64,000 bases of DNA from assembly GCF_022834715.1 (NCBI RefSeq), contig NZ_BQKC01000001.1, positions 1,214,501 to 1,278,500 of the forward strand, written 5' to 3'. Under the pieces are notes generated by a model. The model was not told where the DNA came from. It did not search any database and was given only the letters and a program-made list of their open reading frames with translations. Positions 29,447 through 37,759 of this stretch are shown piece by piece; the first letter of the stretch is position 1, and the number at the start of each line of letters is the position of its first letter. A program made the translations under genes and the position numbers. The stretch is from Granulimonas faecalis. Its GTDB lineage: Bacteria; Actinomycetota; Coriobacteriia; Coriobacteriales; Atopobiaceae.

Positions 29447-32344
29447 ATGGCCAAGAGCCCTAAGAAAAAGAAAAACAACCTGAAAAAAACTCGAGAGGCC
29501 CACAAAAAACGGAAGGACACAGGCCAGAAGGGGCAAGCGCCCGACAAGCGCGCCCAAAAGGACAAGGCGCACGGCGGCAAAAAGGCCAAGCGCGACGCCG
29601 CGGCCCTCAAGGCCTATGCCAAGAGCGCGAGCCGCAAGGGGCACGAGGAGTCCAGGCGCGCCCGCGCCAAGGAGGCACCCCACCAGCTCAGAGACTACTC
29701 CTACACCCAGAACCGCGAGGTAAGCTGGCTGCGCTTTGACGACCGCGTACTCACCGAGGCGCTCACGCCCGAGGTGCCGCTCTTCGAGCGCCTCAAGTTC
29801 TGCGCCATCTTCCAGAGCAACCTCGACGAGTGGTTCATGATCCGCGTGGGCGGCCTCTCCACCATGGAGGGCCTCAAGAACCCGCCGCGCGACAACAAGA
29901 GCGACCTCACCCCTGCCCAGCAGCTCGACGCGCTGTTCTCTTTGCTCCCCGACCTTCTCGGGCGCCAAGAGGAGGCCTTCGGCGCCATCGAGCGCCAGCT
30001 CGAGCGCTTCGGCCTGGAGCGCGTGGGCGTGGGAGACTTCGACGACCGCGACAACGTGGCCGTGGGCCGCCACTTCGACCGGGTGCTTCTGCCTGTGCTC
30101 TCCCCCCTTGTTGTGGACCCGCGCCACCCCTTCCCCAACCTGCGCAACGGGCAGCTCTACGTCATGTGCGCCCTCGACGCCGGCGAGGAGGGAGAGCTGC
30201 TCGGCATGGTGGAGGTGCCACCCAACGCGCCCCGCGTCGTGGCGCTGCCCTCGGGCCCCGACCGCTACCGCTACGCGCTCGTGGAGGACGTCATCGTCCA
30301 AGGCCTCGCCCACTCCGACGTATTCGGCTCCATGGTTCCCACGAAATGCGCCGTCGTGCGCGTCACCCGCAACGCCGACATCGACCCCGACGGCGAGGGC
30401 GTGGAGGAGGAAGAGGACTACCGCCAGCACATGAAGAAGATCCTGCGCCGCCGTTTGCGCCTCGACCCGGTGCGCGTGGAGTTCCAGGGCAGCCTGGGCG
30501 AGGAGCTCGAGGAGCTGGTACGCGAGGAGTTGGGCCTCTCCCGCGAGCGGGTGAGCCGCCTCGACATCCCGCTGGACCTCTCTTATGTATACGGCCTCGA
30601 GTCGAAGCTGCCTGCCCGTCACCGGCAGGCGCTGCTGTTCGAGCCCTTCGAGCCGCAGGGCTCCCCCATGGTCGACGCCTCCGTGCCCGTGCGCGACCAG
30701 GTCATGGACCACGACGTCTTGCTCTACTTCCCCTACGAGTCCATGAACCCGTTCCTCGACCTCGTGCGCCAGGCCGCCACCGACGACGAGTGCATCTCCA
30801 TCCGCATCACCCTCTACCGCGTGGCCACCCGCTCGCGCCTCTGCGAGAGCCTTATCACTGCCGCCGAGAACGGCAAGGACGTCACCGTCCTCATGGAGCT
30901 CCGCGCGCGCTTCGACGAGAAGAACAACATAGAGTGGGCCGAGCGCCTCTCCCAGGCCGGCTGCACCGTCATCTACGGCTCCGAAGGCTACAAGTGCCAC
31001 TCCAAGATCTGCCAGATCACCTACCACGGCACCGACGGCATCCGCCGCATCACCTGTTTGGGCACCGGCAACTTCAACGAGAAGACCGCCCGCCTGTACT
31101 CCGACTTCTTGCTGCTCACGGCCGACAAAGGCATCGGCGAGGACGGCAACGCATTCTTCAGGAACCTCACCCTGGGCAACCTCCATGGCACCTACCGCCA
31201 CCTGGGCGTGGCCCCTTCGGGCCTGAAGCCGCTCATCATGCGCGGCCTCGACCGCGAGATCGGCCGCGCCCGCTCCGGGGCGCGCGGCCGCGTGTTCATG
31301 AAGATGAACTCGTTCACCGACCGCGACGTCATCGACAAGGTGGCCGAGGCGGTGCAGGCGGGCGTCTCGGTGACCCTTGTCGTCCGCGGCATCTGCTGCA
31401 TCCTGCCGGGCATCGCAGAGCGCACCGAAGGCCTTGAGATCCGCCAGATCGTTGGACGCCTGCTGGAGCACTCCCGCGTCTACGCCTTCGGCGAGCATGC
31501 CGACACGCTCTATCTGTCGAGCGCCGACATGATGACCCGCAACACCGAGCGCCGCGTGGAGATCTGCTTCCCCGTGCTCGACCCCACCTGTCGCGAGCTC
31601 GTGGTGGAGTACATGGACCTCCAACTCTCCGACAACGTGAAGGCCAGGCGCCTCACGACGTCGGGAACGTGGAGCCCTATCCCTGTGGAAGCCGACGACC
31701 CTTTGGTCAACAGCCAAGAGGTGCTCATCGCCCTCGCCTACCACCACGCCATGGTCAATCGCGGGCACGCTGACCGCGGCACCCCCCTCTCGCCCGAGCT
31801 GGCGTCGTTGCCGCCCGACGTGACCAGACGCCTCATCGCCCTCTACGCCGGTTACCCGGCAACGAGGGTCCCCAACGTCGCCGCCGACGTGCGCCCCATG
31901 GCCGTTGGCGCAGACCCCGTTGTGGAGGACGAGGTGCTCGCCCGAGCCGTCACCGCCGGCGCCGCGACCCTTGCCGAAGCCGACAAGGCCGTTGGAGAAA
32001 ACGACGCGCCGGCGTCGGGCCTTCCCCACGAGCCCGACTTTGCCGCCGATCCGGACAAGTCCGCCGCAGAGCCGAGCCCGCAAAAAAAGGAGGGCGCAGG
32101 CGGGAAAGACGCGGACGAGGTGAAGGCAGAACCCACCGTGGAAGGGTCGGCAGGCAGCGAGGCTCCCACCACCATCGTGCGCAGGCCCCCCGGGCGCGTC
32201 GCCGCGGCGCTCTCCCTCATCGGCCTGGGGCTTCGCACCCTTGTCATGGGGCCCGAGGCGGCACAGGCGGCCCAGGCCAAGGCGGACAGGAAAAACGAGC
32301 GAGAGCAGAGGCGGCGCGAGCGACGCCGCAGGGAGGGACGGTAG
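29447..32344 (+). CDS. ppk1: Polyphosphate kinase 1 with extended termini
   Basis: 965-residue PPK1, which makes polyphosphate from ATP. The conserved core covers ~80-830: NREVSWLRFDDRVL, the SNLDEWFMIRVGG segment, YKCHSKICQITY with the phospho-histidine (E. coli His435), CLGTGNFNEKTARLY, and GRLLEHSRVYAFG with the second histidine (E. coli His592) before YLSSADMMTRN. The first ~75 residues are extremely Lys/Arg-rich and the last ~130 hold an acidic/Ala stretch and a final Arg-rich tail (ERRRREGR). E. coli PPK is ~690 residues, so both ends are additions. The ATG at 29447 has GAGGAG upstream. Confidence 0.93.
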   Translation: MAKSPKKKKNNLKKTREAHKKRKDTGQKGQAPDKRAQKDKAHGGKKAKRDAAALKAYAKSASRKGHEESRRARAKEAPHQLRDYSYTQNREVSWLRFDDRVLTEALTPEVPLFERLKFCAIFQSNLDEWFMIRVGGLSTMEGLKNPPRDNKSDLTPAQQLDALFSLLPDLLGRQEEAFGAIERQLERFGLERVGVGDFDDRDNVAVGRHFDRVLLPVLSPLVVDPRHPFPNLRNGQLYVMCALDAGEEGELLGMVEVPPNAPRVVALPSGPDRYRYALVEDVIVQGLAHSDVFGSMVPTKCAVVRVTRNADIDPDGEGVEEEEDYRQHMKKILRRRLRLDPVRVEFQGSLGEELEELVREELGLSRERVSRLDIPLDLSYVYGLESKLPARHRQALLFEPFEPQGSPMVDASVPVRDQVMDHDVLLYFPYESMNPFLDLVRQAATDDECISIRITLYRVATRSRLCESLITAAENGKDVTVLMELRARFDEKNNIEWAERLSQAGCTVIYGSEGYKCHSKICQITYHGTDGIRRITCLGTGNFNEKTARLYSDFLLLTADKGIGEDGNAFFRNLTLGNLHGTYRHLGVAPSGLKPLIMRGLDREIGRARSGARGRVFMKMNSFTDRDVIDKVAEAVQAGVSVTLVVRGICCILPGIAERTEGLEIRQIVGRLLEHSRVYAFGEHADTLYLSSADMMTRNTERRVEICFPVLDPTCRELVVEYMDLQLSDNVKARRLTTSGTWSPIPVEADDPLVNSQEVLIALAYHHAMVNRGHADRGTPLSPELASLPPDVTRRLIALYAGYPATRVPNVAADVRPMAVGADPVVEDEVLARAVTAGAATLAEADKAVGENDAPASGLPHEPDFAADPDKSAAEPSPQKKEGAGGKDADEVKAEPTVEGSAGSEAPTTIVRRPPGRVAAALSLIGLGLRTLVMGPEAAQAAQAKADRKNEREQRRRERRRREGR

Positions 32345-33661
32345 ATGCGCCTCAAGATAGAGTCCATGGCCTACGGGCCCGACGCCGTGGCCCACGCCGA
32401 TGACGGCAGGGCGGTGTTCGTGACGGGAGCGGTGCCCGGCGACGTCGTTGAGGCCGAGGTGGTGCGAGAGGAAAAGCGCCTTGTCAAAGCGCGGGTCACA
32501 GCCGTGCTGGAGCCGTCTCCCGACCGCGTGGAGCCGCGCTGCCCGTGGGCCTCGGTCTGCGGCGGCTGTCCTTGGGCCGCCATGGACTACGCGGCGCAGC
32601 TCGCCGCCAAGCGCGACAACGTGGTGCAGAGCCTCTCGCGCATCGGGCACCTAGGGGCAGAGCGGGCCGAGGCCCTTGTGGCACCGGTTCTGGCCCCCGG
32701 AGCTTCGTGGGGCTACCGCAACAAGGTGGAGCTCGCCGTGGAGCGCAGGCGCGGCCGCGCTGTCGTGGGCATGCACGCCCAGGGCGACTCCGGCGTAGTG
32801 AAGGTGGACCGCTGCCTGTTGCTGGACGCGGACCACGAGGGGCTTGTGAAGGCGGTCTCGGGGTCGCTCTCCTACCTTGCCAACTCCCACAACCTCAACG
32901 TGGAGCGCGTGGGCATCCGGGCCTCAAGGCGCACGGGCGACGTGGAGGTGGCCCTCTGGACGGAGCCGAGCCCGTTTCCCCGCGCCCAGGCCGCCAAGAT
33001 TCTCGGCGACGCCACGGGTGCCAGCTCCATTGTGCGCGTCATGACAAAGGGCCCGCTCAAGGCCCGCAAGCTGGCCGGCACCGAACGCCTGGACGGCAAC
33101 GGCTGGTGGCAGGAGCGCATCCTCGACGAGACCATGCGGGTGAGTGCCCCGTCGTTCTTCCAAGTGAACACGCTGGGCGCCGAGCAGCTCGTGCAGCTGG
33201 TGCTGGAGGCCCTTGAACCCGGCGCAGACGACGCGGCCATGGACCTCTACTCGGGCGCCGGCACGTTCACGCTGCCGCTGGCGCGTCGCGCAAGCTGGGT
33301 GGATGCCGTGGAGTCCTACGGCCCCGCCGTGGGCAACCTGCGCCACAACCTCGAGCGCGCCGGCATCGACAACGCTGACGCCGTGGGAGGCGACGCCGGC
33401 CGCGAGTTTCCCGACGAGGGAGCCGACATCGTGGTGGTGGACCCGCCGCGAGCAGGCCTCGCCCCCGACGTGGTGGAAAAGCTCTCCACCCTGGACGCCC
33501 GCGCCATCGCCTACGTGTCGTGCGACCCGGCCACGCTCGCCCGGGACCTCGACCGTTTTGAGGAGGCGGGGCGTTTCTCTCCCGTCTGGGTGAAGCCGGT
33601 GGACCTCTTCGCCCAGACCTTCCACGTGGAGTGCGTCACGCTGCTGCGCCCCCGCTCCTAG
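32345..33661 (+). CDS. rlmD: 23S rRNA (uracil-5-)-methyltransferase, RlmD/RumA family
   Basis: 438-residue RNA m5U methyltransferase. Residues ~1-55 are a TRAM RNA-binding domain. A 4Fe-4S site is formed by CPWASVCGGC and a later cysteine in VDRCLLL. The C-terminal SAM domain has MDLYSGAGTFTLPLA, DPPRAGL and YVSCDPATLARD with the catalytic cysteine. The ATG follows the ppk TAG directly (TAGATG), so the pair is translationally coupled. TrmFO-like or RlmC specificity cannot be excluded from sequence alone. Confidence 0.92.
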   Translation: MRLKIESMAYGPDAVAHADDGRAVFVTGAVPGDVVEAEVVREEKRLVKARVTAVLEPSPDRVEPRCPWASVCGGCPWAAMDYAAQLAAKRDNVVQSLSRIGHLGAERAEALVAPVLAPGASWGYRNKVELAVERRRGRAVVGMHAQGDSGVVKVDRCLLLDADHEGLVKAVSGSLSYLANSHNLNVERVGIRASRRTGDVEVALWTEPSPFPRAQAAKILGDATGASSIVRVMTKGPLKARKLAGTERLDGNGWWQERILDETMRVSAPSFFQVNTLGAEQLVQLVLEALEPGADDAAMDLYSGAGTFTLPLARRASWVDAVESYGPAVGNLRHNLERAGIDNADAVGGDAGREFPDEGADIVVVDPPRAGLAPDVVEKLSTLDARAIAYVSCDPATLARDLDRFEEAGRFSPVWVKPVDLFAQTFHVECVTLLRPRS

Positions 33662-33712
33662 ACAGTAGAGCAACTGCCGGCGCCTCTGCCCGCACCACGT
33701 CCCACAACAACC

Positions 33713-33757
33713 GCGCCACGGTGGCGTGCCGCACCACCGGGCACGCCACCGTGGCGC
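33713..33757. repeat. 18-bp inverted repeat in the rlmD-P1 peptidase gap
   Basis: Perfect 18-bp arms (reading GCGCCACGGTGGCGTGCC on the left) with a 9-nt loop. The following GTTTT is a weak T-tract. A partial copy (CTACGGTGGCGCGC) occurs near 33789. Confidence 0.65.
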
Positions 33758-33837
33758 ATCGTTTTGCCGATTTGGCCGATTCGTTGCGCTACGGTGGCGC
33801 GCTTCTCCTCCCGTCCGCACAACAGGGCGGCACCGAT

Positions 33838-33894
33838 GCGCCTGGGGGCGGCTGGGGGCGACCCTTTGAGTCGCCCCCAGCCGCCCCCAGGCGC
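33838..33894. repeat. 25-bp perfect inverted repeat
   Basis: Arms of 25 bp at 33838-33862 and 33870-33894 around a 7-nt loop (CCTTTGA), containing GGGGGCGGCTGGGGGCG. There is no T-run on either side, so it is not a standard terminator. It lies between convergent rlmD and the P1 peptidase. Confidence 0.7.
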
Positions 33895-33931
33895 AGTGCC
33901 TCACACACAGCAACAGGAAGGAAGATGGCCC

Positions 33932-34900
33932 CTACCCTGCCGCCCCGGGAAAGCCGTAGGCGGTTCGGGCCTCCCGACAGCCGGACGCCACGGCGTCTGC
34001 CAGCACCCGTTGGCCGAGGACGCCCACAAGGTCCACCGGCATCTCGACCTGGCCTGTGGCGAGCACGAACACGGAGTCGCCGTCGTTGGTGGTATGGCTG
34101 GGCGCGATGGCGCGGGCATACCCGTCTGAGCACATCTGCGCCACCTTGGTGGCCTGGGCCTTCGTGAGCTTGGCGTTGGTCGTCACGCACGAGATGGTGG
34201 TATTGGTGCGGTCGAGCACGGACAGGGGCATGGACGCGCCGGCCAAAATGGCCGACAGGGGGTCCGCCACCTGAGCCGCGGAGTCGGCGGCCACCCGCGC
34301 GCCCGCCACCGGGGCGCCTGTGGCGGGGTCTGTCACCGAGCCCACCGCGTTCACCGCGACAACGGCCGTCACCACGAGCGGGCCCGCCGAGGCGGACGAC
34401 CACCCGAAGCCGCCCTTCATGGCCATGTCGGGGCCGAGGAACTTTCCCACGGTGCAACCCGTGCCGGCGCCCACGTTGCCCTGGGCAAGACCTGCCGCGT
34501 CCGAGCCGTCGAGCGCCTCGGCGCAGGCCTCGGCCCCCATGGCGGCATCGGGCCTCACGGAGGGGTCGCCCACCGCCAGGTCGAACAGGCATGCGCCGCA
34601 CACGATGGGTACACGGCAGACCCCGAGGTCAAGGCCTATGTCCCTGCGCTCCAGCTCGTCCATGACGCCCGATGAGGCTGCAAGCCCGTAGGCGGAGCCG
34701 CCGGAAAGCACCACGGCGTAGACGCGGTCCACGGTCTCCTCGGGGCGCAGCAGGTCGGTCTCGCGGGTGGCCGGGGCGCCGCCGGCCACGTCCACGGCCC
34801 CGACGGCCCCCGCAGGCGCCACCACCACCGTGACCCCGGTGCCCGCCTCAGGGTCGCTGCGATGCCCCACGTACACGTCGTCGAATCCTGGGAGCCTCAT
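33932..34900 (-). CDS. P1 family (S58/DmpA-type) peptidase
   Basis: 322-residue N-terminal-nucleophile hydrolase of family S58, which includes DmpA aminopeptidases and 6-aminohexanoate-oligomer hydrolases. Typical features are the FDDVYVGHRSD start, VVLSGGSAYGLAASSGVM near residue 85, and the self-cleavage region NTTISCVTTNAKLTKAQ near residue 245. The ATG at 34900 has AAAGGAGGGG upstream; the extension to 34987 overlaps the palindrome and maf. There is no signal peptide. Substrate is unknown. Confidence 0.9.
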   Translation of the reverse strand: MRLPGFDDVYVGHRSDPEAGTGVTVVVAPAGAVGAVDVAGGAPATRETDLLRPEETVDRVYAVVLSGGSAYGLAASSGVMDELERRDIGLDLGVCRVPIVCGACLFDLAVGDPSVRPDAAMGAEACAEALDGSDAAGLAQGNVGAGTGCTVGKFLGPDMAMKGGFGWSSASAGPLVVTAVVAVNAVGSVTDPATGAPVAGARVAADSAAQVADPLSAILAGASMPLSVLDRTNTTISCVTTNAKLTKAQATKVAQMCSDGYARAIAPSHTTNDGDSVFVLATGQVEMPVDLVGVLGQRVLADAVASGCREARTAYGFPGAAG

Positions 34901-34938
34901 GGCGCCCCTCCTTTCATGGACAACCCCTATATCAAGAT

Positions 34939-34968
34939 CGCCTGAAAGCACATATGTGCTTTCAGGCG
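34939..34968. promoter_or_regulatory. 30-bp perfect palindrome between maf and the P1 peptidase
   Basis: Fully self-complementary with no spacer: half-site CGCCTGAAAGCACAT. It occupies the 83-nt gap between the maf stop and the peptidase start, followed on the minus strand by GATATA, a possible -10. Full dyad symmetry suggests an operator more than a terminator. Confidence 0.55.
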
Positions 34969-34983
34969 CGTATATGGCCTCTG

Positions 34984-35574
34984 TCACGAAGCGTCAGTGC
35001 CCATCGTACGGAGAAAGGCGCGCATCCTCCGGGAAAGCTCTGCCACGGGCAGGCCGACCACGTTGTCGTAATTGCCGTCGATGTCGCGCACGAGCAGGCT
35101 TCCAAGGCCTTGGATGGCGTAGGCGCCCGCCTTGTCAAAGCACTCCCCGCTCGCCACGTAGGAGGAGATCTCGGCCGGCTCAAGGTCGAAGAAGCGTACA
35201 TCGGTGGTACAGGTGAACGTCTCGTCGGCCACAGAGCCGTCGGCTGCGTGCAACGCCATGGCACAGCCGGTGGACACGTGGTGCACGCGGCCCGAGAGCT
35301 CGGTGAGCATGGCTTGTGCCTGCTTGGGCGAGGCGGGCTTCCCCAAGGCCTCATCTCCCATCCACACGATGGTGTCTGCGCCCACGACAAGCTCGTTGAC
35401 CTCAGCCTTTTCCACCATGGCAAGGGCCTTCATACGGGCGAGGCGGGCCACGAGCTCCAAGGGCGCCTCCCCTTCAAGGCGACGCTCGTCAACGTCGGCA
35501 GGCATGACCCGCGGGCAGAAGCCGGCGCGGTGCATAAGCTCTATGCGCCTCGGAGAGGCGGACGCGAGTATCAC
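34984..35574 (-). CDS. maf: Maf family nucleotide pyrophosphatase
   Basis: 196-residue Maf protein, which hydrolyses non-canonical or modified dNTP/UTP and is linked to cell division arrest. The family start LASASPRR follows a GTG at 35574, then ELVVGADTIVWMGDEALGKP near residue 70 with the catalytic aspartate and lysine. The GTG lies 4 nt after the DJ-1 gene stop, so it is coupled to it. Slight overlap with the GGAG in that stop region provides the Shine-Dalgarno. Confidence 0.9.
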   Translation of the reverse strand: MILASASPRRIELMHRAGFCPRVMPADVDERRLEGEAPLELVARLARMKALAMVEKAEVNELVVGADTIVWMGDEALGKPASPKQAQAMLTELSGRVHHVSTGCAMALHAADGSVADETFTCTTDVRFFDLEPAEISSYVASGECFDKAGAYAIQGLGSLLVRDIDGNYDNVVGLPVAELSRRMRAFLRTMGTDAS

Positions 35575-35578
35575 GGCC

Positions 35579-36130
35579 CTACTCCACGAGCATGGCCGAT
35601 GCCACCCGACGGGCATCCTCTTCCCCGAGCAGGGCGGCCACAAGGGCGAGGCCAAAGGGCACGGCAAACGCGGGGCCGCTGGCCGTGACGAGGTTGCCGT
35701 CGCGGTACACGCCGTTTTTCTCGGGGCGCACGCCTGCCGGGAAGTCGGTGTCGCAACCGGGATAGCACGTGGCGACCCGGCCGTCGAGCAGGCCGTTCTC
35801 GGCCAGAAGCGCAGGGGCGGCACAGATGCAGCCGAGGAGGTCGGAGCTGGCGGCACGGCGTTTGAGCTCGGCTGCGACCGCAGGGCAGGCACGCAGGTTG
35901 TCGACGCCGCCGAGGCCGCCCGGCACAATCACGAGGTCGAAGGAGGCAAGGTCGACGTCGGCGAGCTCCGCGTCGCAGACCACCGGCACCCCTTGGGCGG
36001 ACGTGACGGTGGAACCGGTGCAGCCTGCGCGGCTCACTTGGGCCCCGGCACGGGCAAGGCAGTCTGCCGGGGCCAGCGCCTCGATGGTCTCAAACCCATC
36101 CGCCAGAAGAACGGCGCATGTCTTTGCCAT
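35579..36130 (-). CDS. DJ-1/PfpI family protein
   Basis: 183-residue single-domain DJ-1/ThiJ protein. LLADGFETIEALAP carries the conserved glutamate, and GCICAAPALLAE near residue 100 holds the reactive cysteine of the nucleophile elbow. Members include glyoxalases, chaperone-like and deglycase-like proteins; which applies here is not decidable. It is the first gene of a two-gene unit with maf and divergent from the HAD phosphatase. Confidence 0.9.
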   Translation of the reverse strand: MAKTCAVLLADGFETIEALAPADCLARAGAQVSRAGCTGSTVTSAQGVPVVCDAELADVDLASFDLVIVPGGLGGVDNLRACPAVAAELKRRAASSDLLGCICAAPALLAENGLLDGRVATCYPGCDTDFPAGVRPEKNGVYRDGNLVTASGPAFAVPFGLALVAALLGEEDARRVASAMLVE

Positions 36131-36247
36131 GATGATCCCCTTCCCGTATGAACATAGACTTTTCTCAGTCTAGCGCCGGGAAATGCCGCCGGAGGCGCCC
36201 GTGGCTAGAATGGTCGCGACACACACTCAGAAGGAAAGGCACTGCCG

Positions 36248-37087
36248 ATGTACCACATCGTTGCAAGCGACATGGACGAGACGTTCCTCGGCCACAACAA
36301 GAGACCCACCCAGTCAAACCTTGATGCCGTGGCCGCCATGGGGAAGCTGGGGGTCCGTTTTGTGGTGGCCACCGGCCGCCCCTACTTCAGCGTCCAGGGC
36401 ATCCTGGAAGAGGTGGGCACAAAGGGCGACCCTGACTCCTACACCATCACCCTCAACGGCGGCTACGTGTGCGCCAACGACGGCACGGTGGTTGCCGCGC
36501 ACCCGCTTGATGCCGCCGTGACCGAGCGCCTGCGCGCCTTTGGGGAGGAGCGGGGCCTCTGCGGCCACATGTACCTAGAGGGGCGCACCTTGGCCATGAG
36601 CCTTAACGACGGCGAGCGGGAGTTTTTGCGCGGCCGTATGGAAGTGGTTCCGTCCACGTGGGAGGAAGCGGCTTCGCTGGACGAGCCTGTGTACAAGATC
36701 CTGTTCGAGAACACCGACCTTGACGCCCTCCATGTCCTCCGCGACGAGGCGCAAGACGCCCTCGGCGACCTCGTGGACGCCGTAGAGCCGGTGTTCTCGA
36801 GCGATCGCTACGTGGAGTTCAACCCCGCAGGCGTGGGCAAAGGCTCGGGCCTCGCAGAAATCGCCGCCACCCTCGGCGTGCCCATGGACGAGACGGTGGC
36901 CTTGGGCGACTCGGTGAACGACCTCTCCATGCTCGAGGTGGCAGGCCTTCCCCTCGTGGTCTCCAACGTGAGCGAGCTAGCGAGGCCGCTTCTGCCAAAG
37001 GGCTGCCGCATCCTGCGGTCGAGCTGCGACGACGGCTGCATGCCCGAAGTGCTGGACGACTACCTCAAGCCGTCGATGGACCAGTAA
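36248..37087 (+). CDS. HAD superfamily (Cof-type) sugar phosphatase
   Basis: 279-residue HAD IIB hydrolase. Motif I is ASDMDETFL, motif II ATGRP, motif III Lys in GKGSGLAEIA, and motif IV LGDSVNDLSML, all in order, with the large type-IIB cap between motifs II and III. It would dephosphorylate a phosphosugar or related metabolite such as FMN or PLP. The ATG at 36248 follows GAAGGAAAG; TAGAAT near 36207 is a plausible -10. Confidence 0.92.
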   Translation: MYHIVASDMDETFLGHNKRPTQSNLDAVAAMGKLGVRFVVATGRPYFSVQGILEEVGTKGDPDSYTITLNGGYVCANDGTVVAAHPLDAAVTERLRAFGEERGLCGHMYLEGRTLAMSLNDGEREFLRGRMEVVPSTWEEAASLDEPVYKILFENTDLDALHVLRDEAQDALGDLVDAVEPVFSSDRYVEFNPAGVGKGSGLAEIAATLGVPMDETVALGDSVNDLSMLEVAGLPLVVSNVSELARPLLPKGCRILRSSCDDGCMPEVLDDYLKPSMDQ

Positions 37088-37099
37088 GCCCGACCGCTC

Positions 37100-37759
37100 T
37101 TAGACGAGGCGCCCTTCCTCCATGGTGAGGATCCGGTCGCACTTGTCGGCCATGGTCATGTCATGGGTGACCATCACAAGGGTCTTGCCGGCATCGCGGG
37201 TGGCGCGAAGAAGCGAGTCCATGACGATGTTGGCCATCCTCCTGTCAAGGGAGCCGGTGGGCTCGTCGGCAAGAATGAGGTCGCCGGGCTTGAGCATGGC
37301 CCGGGACATGGCCACGCGCTGTTTCTCCCCTCCGGAAAGCTCGCTCACCACAGAGTCCAGCTTGTCCCCCACGCCAAAACGCCCCAGCATCTCCTGGATA
37401 TGGGACAGCTTCTCCTTCTTTGCCAGCTTGGTGTGGTAGAGGGCCAGAAGCAGGTTGTCGCGCACCGTCTTGGAGTCGATGAGGGCAAACGACTGGAAGA
37501 GGTAGTTGATGGCGCTGCGGCGAAGGAGCATGGCGCTGCGGCTGTTGATGGGCGGGTAGGCCTTTCCCAGTAGGCAGACCGAGCCCGACGTGGGGGTGTC
37601 GAGCAGCCCCAAGATATTGAGCAGCGTGGTCTTTCCGCAGCCTGACGGCCCGGTGACGGCCACCGCCTCCCCTGCGGCAATGCTGAGGCTGAGCCCCGAG
37701 AGGACCCTGTGCTCGCCAAAGCACTTGACAAGGTCTTTTACCTGGATAGAGGAGTCCAT
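37100..37759 (-). CDS. ABC transporter ATPase of the lactococcin-972-like locus
   Basis: 219-residue ABC ATPase of the MacB/LolD shape: Walker A GPSGCGKT near residue 36, signature LSGGEKQR near 140, Walker B LILADEPTG and the switch His in THDMT. It belongs to the subgroup found with lactococcin-972-type bacteriocins (TIGR03608-like). Two ATGs overlap or touch the permease stop (ATGATGG); I chose 37759, where AAAGGAG is 5 nt away, over 37762. It is the last gene of the bacteriocin locus and would energise export or self-protection. Confidence 0.88.
   Translation of the reverse strand: MDSSIQVKDLVKCFGEHRVLSGLSLSIAAGEAVAVTGPSGCGKTTLLNILGLLDTPTSGSVCLLGKAYPPINSRSAMLLRRSAINYLFQSFALIDSKTVRDNLLLALYHTKLAKKEKLSHIQEMLGRFGVGDKLDSVVSELSGGEKQRVAMSRAMLKPGDLILADEPTGSLDRRMANIVMDSLLRATRDAGKTLVMVTHDMTMADKCDRILTMEEGRLV

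Noticed and set aside
29282-32650. A 1122-codon reading frame antisense to ppk1 and rlmD
   Set aside because: Long antisense frames are common at this GC content. Its translation is rich in Val/Gly/Ala/His/Leu with no domain, while the opposite strand encodes clear PPK1 and RlmD.
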